In this document: positions 1-6,225 of the stretch, piece after piece
Numbering within the stretch: position 1 is the first letter of the stretch
Layout: the number at the start of each line of letters is the position of its first letter
Translations under genes and position numbers: made by a program
Source: an uncultured Pseudorhodobacter sp.
GTDB taxonomy: Bacteria > Pseudomonadota > Alphaproteobacteria > Rhodobacterales > Rhodobacteraceae
Direction: 5' to 3'
DNA: 12,290 bases
NCBI GenBank assembly: GCA_945957495.1
Contig: CAMFLG010000041.1
Location: 1 to 12,290 of the forward strand
Notes under the pieces: generated by a model
Seen by the model: the letters and a program-made list of their open reading frames with translations, nothing else
Database searches by the model: none
Told to the model about the DNA's origin: nothing

Positions 1-929
1 CCGCCGATGTTCACCGTCACGGGGTTCAGCCCGGTCGCCGAAACACAGGCGATTGCCTGCACCGCATAGGCCTCCATCACCTCGGCCATCGCCAGATCCT
101 GCGGCGCGACGCCAGCCCCGGCCAGCACCGCGCGGATGGCGGCCACCGGGGCCAGCCCAGGTTCCACCGGATCGCCGCCAAGCGTGACGCCACCCAGCAG
201 GCGCAAACCCCGGCCCGCTGCGATGCGATCCGACACCACCAGAACGAAGGCCGCCGCATCCGCCGCCACAGCCGTGTTGGCGGCGGTGATCGTGCCGCAA
301 ACCGGCTTCGCCCGCGCGGCCACGGCAGGCTTCAGCCCGCGCGCGAAGGCGTCGCGGTCTTGCCCCAGCAAGCCCACAACCTCACCCGGCAGAACCCGCG
401 CCTTGCGGTGGCTTTCAACCGCCCAATCGTCTTGCGCGGCGCGGGAAATGCCCAGCCGCGCGGCCAGCGCCTGCGCCGCCTCTGCCATGCCCGGGTCGCG
501 GTCAGGCCAGGGGGTGAAACGCGCCTGATCATATTCCACGGCCGGGCCGCCCTCCGGGTCGGTGCGAAACCGTAGCGGGCGGCGCGAATAGCTTTCGACA
601 CCGCCCGCGATGACCACCTCTGCCGCGCCACTTTCCACCATGGCGCGCGCAAGCAAGATCGCATCCAGCCCGCCCGCGCATTGCCGGTCTGTGGAAAGCC
701 CGGCCACGCTTTCGGGCAAACCGGCGGCCAAGGCCACGCGTCGCGCCGGATTGCCGCCCGCGCCCAGCGCGTTCGAAACGATGATCTCATCCACCCGATC
801 CGCCCCGATCCCGGCCTGTTCCAGCAGGGCCGCGATGACAGGGCTGGCCAGATCTTCGATCTCCAACCGGGCAAAGGCGCCACCCCGGGGCACGACGGCG
901 GTGCGTTTGGCGGCAAGGATTGCGGTCAT
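1..929 (-). CDS. Thiolase-family acyltransferase, 3' end outside window
   Basis: Thiolase superfamily enzyme, which normally makes or cleaves 3-ketoacyl-CoA through a cysteine-bound acyl intermediate in the cytoplasm. Translation from the ATG gives 309 residues open to the window edge; the family is usually about 380-400. The N-terminal half carries the nucleophile segment DRQCAGGLDA with Cys84 (codon 680-678), followed by VVIAGGVESYS, both classic thiolase landmarks. Near the edge, VMEAYAVQ occupies the place of the usual NEAFAxQ motif, so the asparagine that orients a catalytic water is methionine. VTVNIGG then begins the glycine-rich segment before the catalytic GHP, which lies outside the window. 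The start overlaps the stop of the upstream acyl ligase as ATGA, so the two are probably translationally coupled and act on one acyl substrate. The family call is firm; the exact reaction (biosynthetic, degradative or another Claisen-type condensation) is unknown. Confidence 0.85.
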   Translation of the reverse strand, partial: MTAILAAKRTAVVPRGGAFARLEIEDLASPVIAALLEQAGIGADRVDEIIVSNALGAGGNPARRVALAAGLPESVAGLSTDRQCAGGLDAILLARAMVESGAAEVVIAGGVESYSRRPLRFRTDPEGGPAVEYDQARFTPWPDRDPGMAEAAQALAARLGISRAAQDDWAVESHRKARVLPGEVVGLLGQDRDAFARGLKPAVAARAKPVCGTITAANTAVAADAAAFVLVVSDRIAAGRGLRLLGGVTLGGDPVEPGLAPVAAIRAVLAGAGVAPQDLAMAEVMEAYAVQAIACVSATGLNPVTVNIG

Positions 930-2131
930 AGCCCGACCTCTTGCGCCAGACGCACAAGGTCGGTCTTACCCGACGGCAGGCTTGGCCAGTCTTGCAACCA
1001 GATCGCCGCGCGGGGGGATTTCAGGGCACCCAGACGGGCGCGGCAGGCGGCAAGGATGGCGCCTTCCTGTGCGCGATCCCCCAGCAGTACCGCCACCAGC
1101 ACCGCGCCGCGCAGGGGGTCAGGCCGGGGCAAGACGGCGACGCGGCGCGCACCGGGCAGGCTGGCGATGAAGCTTTCGATCTCTTCGGGAAACACGTTCT
1201 GGTCGGCCACCGTCACCATCCGCCCGGCGCGGCCCGCAAGGTAAAGATGGCCGTCGCAAAGCCGCCCCACCTCGCCCACGGAAAGCCAGCCCTGATCCCA
1301 CTCTGCGCCGCCGGGATCGCCGCCCGCATAGCCATCAAACAGATAGGGGCTGCGCAGCCAGATCATGCCCAGACCAAAGGCGTCCGGGTGACGGATTTCA
1401 ATTTCGACCCCCGGATAGGCGCGGCCCACCGACGCCTCGGGTGTTTGCGCATCGGCCAAGGTGATGAAACTGGCCTCGGCTGCGCCGTAGAACTCACGCA
1501 GACTGGCCGGGGTGATTTCGGCCAAGGCCGCGCGCAAACCGCTGTTGAGTTTTGATCCCCCCACCACGATCAACCGCAGATGGGGAAGTTCGGCACCGCC
1601 CGCCTCGACCAGCAGGCGCAGTTGCGCGGGCGTGGCATACAGCAGATCCACGTTTCGCGCCGCCATCGCCGCGCGTTGCCGATCCGGGCGCGCGCCGTTC
1701 AAAAGGTGCAATTCCGCCCCCAGATGCACCGCCTCGACCGCGCCATAGAGCGCGAGCGATTGTTGCAGATCGCCCAGAACGGCCACCCGGGTGCCCGGCC
1801 CGATACCGAACAGCCCCGCGTTCACCTGAAAGCTGGCAATCCAGGAGGCCATGCTACGCAAGATACGGCGGGGCGTGCCGGAGGAACCCGAGGTCAGTGT
1901 TTCAAAGCGGCCCGCGTCTTGCGGTGCCGCACCCTTGCCGCCGATGCGAAAGGGCTTGCCCGGCTCTGCCATGGCCCGCGCCAGCGCCATGCCCGCCGGA
2001 TGTTCGGAAATCACCCCACCGCCCAAGGTTTGCGGCACAACCGCACCCGCCGCATCAAACACCCGCGCCAAAAGGTGCCAGCGGAACACATCTTTCAGAT
2101 TGTCAGAAATATCGCCGCCAAGGGCTCCCAT
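926..2131 (-). CDS. Short AMP-forming acyl-CoA synthetase/ligase (ANL superfamily)
   Basis: Adenylate-forming enzyme that would activate a carboxylic acid with ATP and pass it to CoA or a carrier. The chosen ATG follows an AAGAGGG ribosome site and gives 401 residues; the open frame continues upstream but only through aroQ. Motifs in order: P-loop TSGSSGTPR (about 80-88), FYGAAE (214-219, the A5 motif), GWLSVGEVG (281-289, A7, where the family normally has GD), the hinge region LAGRAGRMV leading to VFPEEIE, and LPSGKTDL (385-392) with the A10 catalytic lysine. Adenylation and the C-terminal lid therefore look intact, but the protein is over 100 residues shorter than typical fatty-acid or coumarate ligases, the shortage being N-terminal. 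It lies 26 nt after aroQ and overlaps the thiolase start. Substrate cannot be read from the sequence; a short aryl or alkyl acid is a guess. Confidence 0.85.
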   Translation of the reverse strand: MGALGGDISDNLKDVFRWHLLARVFDAAGAVVPQTLGGGVISEHPAGMALARAMAEPGKPFRIGGKGAAPQDAGRFETLTSGSSGTPRRILRSMASWIASFQVNAGLFGIGPGTRVAVLGDLQQSLALYGAVEAVHLGAELHLLNGARPDRQRAAMAARNVDLLYATPAQLRLLVEAGGAELPHLRLIVVGGSKLNSGLRAALAEITPASLREFYGAAEASFITLADAQTPEASVGRAYPGVEIEIRHPDAFGLGMIWLRSPYLFDGYAGGDPGGAEWDQGWLSVGEVGRLCDGHLYLAGRAGRMVTVADQNVFPEEIESFIASLPGARRVAVLPRPDPLRGAVLVAVLLGDRAQEGAILAACRARLGALKSPRAAIWLQDWPSLPSGKTDLVRLAQEVGL

Positions 2132-2157
2132 CCCGCAGCCCTCTTGCGCGCGGACGG

Positions 2158-2601
2158 TCAGCGCCGACCCAGCAGCGAAACCATCCGGCGCAGGGCCAGA
2201 AGGTAGCCTTCGGTGCCAAAGCCCGCGATCACCCCTTCCGCCCGGGTAGAGACGTGCGAATGATGCCGGAACGCCTCGCGCTTGTGGATGTTCGAGATGT
2301 GAACCTCCAGTACCGGGCCTTGGAACGCATTCAGCGCATCCAGAATGGCAATGGACGTGTGCGAATAGGCGCCGGGATTGATGATGATGCCTGCGGCCTC
2401 GTTGCGGGCGGCGTGAATCCAATCCACCAGAACGCCCTCATGGTTCGATTGGGCGCAATGCACCACCGCGCCAAGTTCGCTGGCCAGTGCCGCCAAGGCC
2501 TTGTCAACATCGGCCAGCGTCTCACGCCCATAGATTTCCGGCTGGCGCAGGCCAAGCAGGTTCAGGTTGGGGCCGTTCAAGACGTAGATGGGTTTGCTCA
2601 C
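2158..2601 (-). CDS. aroQ: Type II 3-dehydroquinate dehydratase
   Basis: Converts 3-dehydroquinate to 3-dehydroshikimate in the shikimate pathway, or the reverse step in quinate catabolism, in the cytoplasm. At 147 residues it has the normal size of the small dodecameric type II enzyme. Visible family residues are LNGPNLNLLG at the N-terminus, Arg19 and Tyr24 (catalytic tyrosine on the lid loop), Asn75 in INPGAYSHTS, His81, the catalytic His101 in EVHISN, and Arg112. Translation starts with GTG, preceded by AGGA ten bases upstream; no in-frame ATG lies before the conserved IYVLNGPN segment, so GTG is the only sensible start. It leads an apparent operon with the acyl ligase 26 nt downstream and the thiolase, an association I do not recognise as a standard shikimate arrangement. 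The metF terminator upstream suggests it has its own promoter. Confidence 0.96.
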   Translation of the reverse strand: MSKPIYVLNGPNLNLLGLRQPEIYGRETLADVDKALAALASELGAVVHCAQSNHEGVLVDWIHAARNEAAGIIINPGAYSHTSIAILDALNAFQGPVLEVHISNIHKREAFRHHSHVSTRAEGVIAGFGTEGYLLALRRMVSLLGRR

Positions 2602-2617
2602 GGAAATGCCGTCCTAT

Positions 2618-2630
2618 CGCGAAGTTCGCG
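2618..2630. promoter_or_regulatory. 13-bp palindrome upstream of aroQ, possible operator
   Basis: CGCGAA-G-TTCGCG is a perfect 6+1+6 inverted repeat 17 bp upstream of the aroQ GTG. It would overlap the transcription start predicted from the weak promoter just upstream. It could be a repressor site or a small 5'-UTR hairpin. No regulator for it is identifiable here. Confidence 0.35.
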
Positions 2631-2632
2631 GA

Positions 2633-2660
2633 ACCTTACCCGATCCACGGCAAAGCGCAA
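2633..2660 (-). promoter_or_regulatory. Candidate aroQ-ligase-thiolase promoter
   Basis: On the minus strand TTGCGC (2660-2655) is followed, after 16 bp, by TAAGGT (2638-2633). It lies between the metF terminator and aroQ, where a promoter is needed. The match to a sigma-70 consensus is only moderate. Confidence 0.3.
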
Positions 2661-2672
2661 ACCACCGATCCG

Positions 2673-2711
2673 CAGAAAGAAAAGGACGCGCCCTTCATGG
2701 GGAAGGGCGCG
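2673..2711 (-). terminator. Rho-independent terminator of metF
   Basis: A perfect 10-bp GC-rich stem, CGCGCCCTTC (2687-2696) with GAAGGGCGCG (2702-2711), closes a 5-nt loop. Read on the minus strand it is followed directly by TCCTTTTCTTTC, the expected T-rich tail. It lies about 50 nt after the metF stop and separates metF from the aroQ operon. On the plus strand there is no T-tract, so it should act in one direction. Confidence 0.8.
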
Positions 2712-2761
2712 CCGATAGGTCACGCGGCTGCGGGGCCATAAGCGAGGGAGACAATCAACGC

Positions 2762-3628
2762 TTACGCGACCTTTTCCAGGGCAACTTCCGGGGAAATCCC
2801 CAAGGCCCGGACGACTTCGCGGGTCAGGTCGGGGCGGTTCAAGGTGTAGAAGTGCAGATCCTGCACGCCGCCCTCGATCAGACGAGAGCACAGCGTCGTG
2901 CATTGCGTCAGCGCCAGCAGGTCTTCGCGGCCGTCCCGTTTGGCCATGACGAACCCCTCATCCAGGCGCAGCGGGATGGTGGCGCCGCAGCGGGCGGCGA
3001 ATTTCTTCACGCCATCCCAGCTTTGGATCGGCAGAATCCCGGGGACGATCGGCGCGGTGATGCCCGCCTTCACGCAGGCATCGCGGAAGCGGAAGAACGT
3101 ATCCGCCTCGAAAAAGAACTGGGTGATGGCGCTGCTGGCCCCTGCGTCGATCTTGCGTTTCAGCCAGGTGACATCGGCAAAACGGTCGGCGGCATCGGGG
3201 TGCGGTTCGGGATAGGCGCCGACGCGGATGTTGAATTTCCCGGTCTTGGCCAGCGCCGCCACCAGTTCTGACGAATCGGCGAAACCGTCGGGATGGGGGG
3301 CAAAGCGGCTGGCACCTTTGGGCGCATCGCCGCGCAGGGCGACGATTTCGGTCACGCCCATGTCGGCATAATTCGCTGCGATCTCCAGCGTTTCGGTGCG
3401 GGTCGCATCCACGCAGGTCAGATGGGCGGCAACGTTCAGCCCGTAGTTCTGCTGGATGGTTGCCACCGCGTCATGCGTCAGTTTGCGCGTGGTGCCGCCC
3501 GCGCCATAGGTCACAGAGACGAATTCCGGTTGCATCGGGGCCAGCGCCTGCACGCATTCCCACAGTTTGAACGAGGCGTCCAAAGACTGCGGCGGGAAGA
3601 ATTCGAAGGAAATGCGCGGGGTGGTCAT
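2762..3628 (-). CDS. metF: 5,10-methylenetetrahydrofolate reductase
   Basis: Flavoprotein that reduces 5,10-methylene-THF to 5-methyl-THF, the methyl donor for methionine synthesis; cytoplasmic. At 288 residues it matches the single-domain bacterial enzyme. Family motifs: ISFEFFPP with Glu9 (equivalent to the catalytic Glu28 of E. coli MetF), SVTYGAGG (38-45), VALRGDAP with Asp101 (the flavin-contacting aspartate, Asp120 in E. coli), GAYPEPHP (137-144) and TQFFFE (169-174). The start was chosen because AGGAG sits 8 nt upstream and because the protein aligns from MTTPRISFEFF. The frame extends 61 codons further, but through the promoter region and into metR. The gene is divergent from metR, and a MetR-type box lies between them, so regulation by methionine status via MetR and homocysteine is likely. 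A strong terminator follows. Confidence 0.97.
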   Translation of the reverse strand: MTTPRISFEFFPPQSLDASFKLWECVQALAPMQPEFVSVTYGAGGTTRKLTHDAVATIQQNYGLNVAAHLTCVDATRTETLEIAANYADMGVTEIVALRGDAPKGASRFAPHPDGFADSSELVAALAKTGKFNIRVGAYPEPHPDAADRFADVTWLKRKIDAGASSAITQFFFEADTFFRFRDACVKAGITAPIVPGILPIQSWDGVKKFAARCGATIPLRLDEGFVMAKRDGREDLLALTQCTTLCSRLIEGGVQDLHFYTLNRPDLTREVVRALGISPEVALEKVA

Positions 3629-3646
3629 GGGACAGGCTCCTTTTGC

Positions 3647-3675
3647 TTGTCGCTTTGTCTCACAGCCCGTAAAAT
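3647..3675 (+). promoter_or_regulatory. metR: Candidate metR promoter
   Basis: TTGTCG (3647-3652) and TAAAAT (3670-3675) are separated by exactly 17 bp, a good sigma-70-type match. Transcription would start near 3682, inside the MetR-type box, which fits negative autoregulation of metR. Confidence 0.55.
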
Positions 3676-3697
3676 GAATCCAATTCATAGTTTTCAA
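3669..3697 (-). promoter_or_regulatory. metF: Candidate metF promoter
   Basis: On the minus strand TTGAAA (3697-3692) is followed after 17 bp by TTTTAC (3674-3669), which leaves about 40 nt to the metF start. The -35 is good and the -10 poor, as is common for activator-dependent promoters. The MetR-type box lies in the spacer. Confidence 0.35.
3674..3688. promoter_or_regulatory. MetR-type operator between metF and metR
   Basis: ATGAAT-CCA-ATTCAT is a perfect 6-bp inverted repeat. It contains TGAA-N5-TTCA, the form of the E. coli MetR box (TGAANNTNNTTCA), departing only at the central base. It overlaps the -10 and start region of the candidate metR promoter and the spacer of the candidate metF promoter. 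A second pair of half-sites, TTCA-AGA-TGAA, lies at 3693-3703 in the opposite arrangement. Recognition by the adjacent MetR is inference, though strongly suggested by position. Confidence 0.65.
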
Positions 3698-3718
3698 GAT
3701 GAACATGAGGTTGACAGC

Positions 3719-4624
3719 ATGTATCTGGAATTGCGCCACCTGCGCACCATCCGCGCCATTCATCAGGCGGGCGGGCTGGCCCGTGCGGCTGATCTGATGA
3801 ACATGACCCAATCGGCGCTAAGCCATCAGGTGGCCGGGTTAGAGGCGCAGGTGGGGATGGAACTGTTCGTGCGGCGGTCCAAACCGATGACGCTTTCGGC
3901 AGCAGGGATCAGAATGCTGCGCGCGGCAGAGCGGATCTTGCCGGAAATCACCGCGCTGGAGGAAGAGTTCCGCGCGCTTCAGGCCGGGAAAACCGGGCGG
4001 CTGCACATCGCCATTCAATGCCATGCCTGTTTTGACTGGCTGTTCCCGGTGCTGGAACTGTTCCGCCATGCCTGGCCCGAGGTGGATGTGGATATCCGCG
4101 CCGGTCTGGCCTTTGACAGCTTTCCGGCGTTGTTGCGCGAAGAGGTCGATCTGGTGATCTCCTCCAACCCCGAACCCCTGCCGGGGATCACCATGAACCC
4201 GCTGTTTGACTATCACCCGGTGTTCATCGCCTCGGCGCAGAACCCGCTGGCGGCAAAAGACCGGATCGAGGCCGAAGATTTCCGCGACCAGACGCTGATC
4301 ACCTATCCGGTCGGACGCGACAAGCTGGATGTGTTCACCGAACTGCTGACAGAGGCCAAGGTTGAACCCCGCGCACAGCGGCCGGTGGAGTTGACGGCGG
4401 TGATTCTGATGCTGGTCGGCAGCAATCGCGGCGTGGCGGTCTTGCCCGATTGGGTGCTGCGCGATGTGAAAACGAACGCCGACTACATCACCCGCCCGCT
4501 TGGCGACGGAACGATCACCAAGCGCCTGTTCGCTGTCACCCGATCCGAAGACGCTGAAAAGCCCTACCTTTCGCATTTCCTTCGGCTGGGGCGATCCGAA
4601 GCGGTAAAACTGCAACGCACATAA
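3719..4624 (+). CDS. metR: LysR-family methionine regulator MetR
   Basis: DNA-binding activator/repressor of methionine biosynthesis genes; in enterobacteria homocysteine is its coeffector. The 301-residue protein has an N-terminal winged helix-turn-helix (about residues 5-60; GGLARAADLMNMTQSALSHQ spans the HTH) and a LysR substrate-binding domain from about residue 90. It resembles E. coli MetR specifically: QSALSHQ, LFVR.S.P, LHIAIQCHACFDWL (E. coli LRIAIECHSCIQWL), the acidic LDVF segment after TYPVGRDK, and MLVGSNRGVAVLPDWV. The ATG follows GAGG with 9-nt spacing; a much longer in-frame extension runs antisense through metF and is rejected. Divergent neighbour metF is the obvious target. 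The protein ends shortly after the effector domain, without the short C-terminal tail of the E. coli protein. Confidence 0.9.
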   Translation: MYLELRHLRTIRAIHQAGGLARAADLMNMTQSALSHQVAGLEAQVGMELFVRRSKPMTLSAAGIRMLRAAERILPEITALEEEFRALQAGKTGRLHIAIQCHACFDWLFPVLELFRHAWPEVDVDIRAGLAFDSFPALLREEVDLVISSNPEPLPGITMNPLFDYHPVFIASAQNPLAAKDRIEAEDFRDQTLITYPVGRDKLDVFTELLTEAKVEPRAQRPVELTAVILMLVGSNRGVAVLPDWVLRDVKTNADYITRPLGDGTITKRLFAVTRSEDAEKPYLSHFLRLGRSEAVKLQRT

Positions 4625-4657
4625 AGCTTTACTTTTTTGCGCAGCCGATGGCTCTTG

Positions 4658-4695
4658 TTTCATAAGCCTGCTTATAATATCTGGCGCTTATGAAA
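4658..4695. promoter_or_regulatory. marR operator region overlapping -10 and start codon
   Basis: TTTCATAAGC (4658-4667) and GCTTATGAAA (4686-4695) form a perfect 10-bp inverted repeat with an 18-bp spacer. Within it, ATAAGC-CT-GCTTAT (4662-4675) is a second, tighter palindrome sharing the left arm. The right arm contains the marR ATG. MarR-family dimers bind palindromes of this size, so autorepression of the marR-emrA-emrB operon is the natural reading. Which arms form one site is unclear. Confidence 0.7.
4673..4678 (+). promoter_or_regulatory. TATAAT -10 element of the marR operon; near-leaderless start
   Basis: A perfect TATAAT ends 11 nt before the marR ATG, which places the transcription start at about 4684-4690. 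No Shine-Dalgarno exists in the intervening bases. No convincing -35 hexamer is present at 16-18 bp. The mRNA is therefore probably leaderless or nearly so. Confidence 0.6.
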
Positions 4696-5163
4696 ACCGA
4701 TGTAGATCAGCTTGGCCTCTTGTTGCACGACGGCTCTCGCCAGTTGCGCCGCTGCTTTGAACAGCGGGCGGCCTCTTATGGGCTGTCATCGGCGCAATGG
4801 CGGCTGCTGGTGCATGTGCTGCGCGAAGGCGGCGTGACGCAGGCGCGGCTGGCGGACCGGCTGGAGATCGAGCCGATTTCCGTGTCGCGGCTGGTAGACC
4901 GGATGGAACAGGCCGGTTGGGTCCAACGCCAGGCCGATCCGAACGACCGTCGCATCAAGATCATCGTCGCCACCGAAACGACCCACAAGCTGAAGGCCGA
5001 GGTGAAGGCCATCGCGCATTCGGTTTACGCCGAGGCGCTGTCGGGCCTGACACCCAATGCGCAGACGGCGTTGCTGTCGGGGCTTGCCACATTGAACGAA
5101 ACCCTCTCGAACCTGCTGAATGATGGCTGTGCATCGGCCTGCAAGGACATGAAACATGACTGA
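4690..5163 (+). CDS. MarR-family repressor of an efflux operon
   Basis: Winged-helix repressor, probably relieved by binding a small phenolic or lipophilic compound, controlling its own operon. At 157 residues it has normal family length. The N-terminus LGLLLHDGSRQLRRCFEQRA is the usual dimerisation helix. Recognition-helix region LADRLEIEPISVSRLVDRME (55-74) and wing signature QADPNDRRIK (81-90) are clear. The C-terminus has an unusual CxxxC pair (Cys147, Cys151) besides Cys22, which could allow thiol-based sensing, though this is speculative. The start is supported by the family N-terminus, despite lacking a ribosome site; a perfect -10 lies 11 nt upstream. The 3' end overlaps the adaptor gene by 8 nt, giving translational coupling. 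Equivalent in role to E. coli EmrR/MprA, but I do not assert orthology. Confidence 0.93.
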   Translation: MKTDVDQLGLLLHDGSRQLRRCFEQRAASYGLSSAQWRLLVHVLREGGVTQARLADRLEIEPISVSRLVDRMEQAGWVQRQADPNDRRIKIIVATETTHKLKAEVKAIAHSVYAEALSGLTPNAQTALLSGLATLNETLSNLLNDGCASACKDMKHD

Positions 5164-6220
5164 TACTGCCGCAATGACCCCGCCACCGCGCAAGAAACGG
5201 CGTTGGCTGATGATCGCCGGCCCTGCCGTGCTGCTTTTGGCGGCGGGTGGCTGGTGGCTGATGGGCGGGCGCTATGAAACCACCGAAAACGCCTATCTGC
5301 ATCAGGCCAAGATCTCGATCGCCTCTTCCGTCGCGGGGCGGATCGACAAGGTTCTGGTCAGTGACAATCAGGTGGTCAAGGCGGGGGACGTGCTGTTTCA
5401 GGTTGATCCGGTGCCGTTCCGGCTGGCCTTGGCGCAGGCGGATTCGGCGGTGAACTCTGCCCGCATCGGGGTCGAGCAGTTGAAGCTGAGCTATGCGCAG
5501 GCACAGGCGCAACTGCGCCTGACAGAGGACGAGGCCGCCTATCAGACCTCCGAACGGGTGCGGCAGGAAAGCCTTGAATCCAAAGGGGTTGCCACCAATT
5601 CGGTGCTGGCTGACGCTCGCCACGCCGAACAAAAGGCCTTGGATCAGCGCGAACTTGCCCAGGAAAGCGTGGCGATGGCGCTGGCAGCCTTGGGCGGCAA
5701 CCCGGATACACCGACCGACGCGCATCCCGCCGTGCAGGCGGCACTGATCGCCAAGGACAAGGCGGCCTATGATCTGGCGAATTCGGTGGTCAAGGCCCCG
5801 GCGGATGGGGTGATATATCAGGCCTCGTCCTTCAAACCGGGCCAGATGGTTGCGGTCAGCCAAAGCCTGTTCACACTGGTGCAGACCGGCGATGTCTGGG
5901 TGGATGCCAACTTCAAGGAAACCCAGTTGGAAGGCGTGGTTCCCGGTCGCCCTGCCACGATCAAGTTCGACGTGGACACGCGCCGCGAGGTTGACGCGGT
6001 GGTCGAGGCGATTGGTGCCGGAACCGGATCGGAGTTTTCGCTGCTGCCCGCACAGAACGCGACAGGCAACTGGGTTAAGGTCACGCAACGGGTGCCGGTG
6101 CGCCTGCGTCTGGTGAACCCTGCGGATGCCAATGGCCTGTCCTCGGGCATCAGCGCCTCGGTTTCCGTCGATACCGGGCGGTCGCGCAGCCTGTCCGATC
6201 TGAACCCCTTCGGTAAGTAA
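5156..6220 (+). CDS. emrA: EmrA-type periplasmic adaptor (HlyD/MFP family)
   Basis: Membrane-fusion subunit that links an inner-membrane MFS exporter to an outer-membrane channel in tripartite efflux. The 354-residue protein has a short basic cytoplasmic N-terminus (PPPRKKRRW), one transmembrane helix at about 17-36, then YETTENAYLHQAKISIASSVAGRI, which opens the first half of the lipoyl-like domain. An alpha-helical hairpin follows (about 90-195, many Ala/Gln/Glu heptads). The second lipoyl half is VVKAPADGVIYQ, followed by the beta-barrel with VWVDANFKETQLEGVVPG, a typical EmrA/VceA segment. It overlaps marR and is 5 nt from emrB. No TolC-like gene is in the window, so the outer-membrane partner is encoded elsewhere. 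The symbol is by family resemblance; the substrate is unknown. Confidence 0.92.
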   Translation: MTDTAAMTPPPRKKRRWLMIAGPAVLLLAAGGWWLMGGRYETTENAYLHQAKISIASSVAGRIDKVLVSDNQVVKAGDVLFQVDPVPFRLALAQADSAVNSARIGVEQLKLSYAQAQAQLRLTEDEAAYQTSERVRQESLESKGVATNSVLADARHAEQKALDQRELAQESVAMALAALGGNPDTPTDAHPAVQAALIAKDKAAYDLANSVVKAPADGVIYQASSFKPGQMVAVSQSLFTLVQTGDVWVDANFKETQLEGVVPGRPATIKFDVDTRREVDAVVEAIGAGTGSEFSLLPAQNATGNWVKVTQRVPVRLRLVNPADANGLSSGISASVSVDTGRSRSLSDLNPFGK

Positions 6221-6225
6221 TCCAA

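Noticed and set aside
2132..2422. 97-codon N-terminal extension of the acyl ligase
   Set aside because: It lies entirely in another frame of aroQ, has no ANL-like content and lacks a ribosome site, while the ATG at 2131 has AAGAGGG upstream.
1552..2718. Long plus-strand open frame (388 codons) opposite the ligase and aroQ
   Set aside because: It is proline- and arginine-rich, has no motif, and mirrors two well-supported minus-strand genes; a typical GC-rich shadow.
3293..3718. 142-codon N-terminal extension of MetR
   Set aside because: It runs antisense through metF. LysR proteins begin directly at the HTH, and the ATG at 3719 has its own ribosome site.
4643..4660. AGCC-GAT-GGCT mini-hairpin after metR as a terminator
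   Set aside because: Only a 4-bp stem and a poor T-run; the T-rich stretch at 4633-4638 lies before it rather than after.
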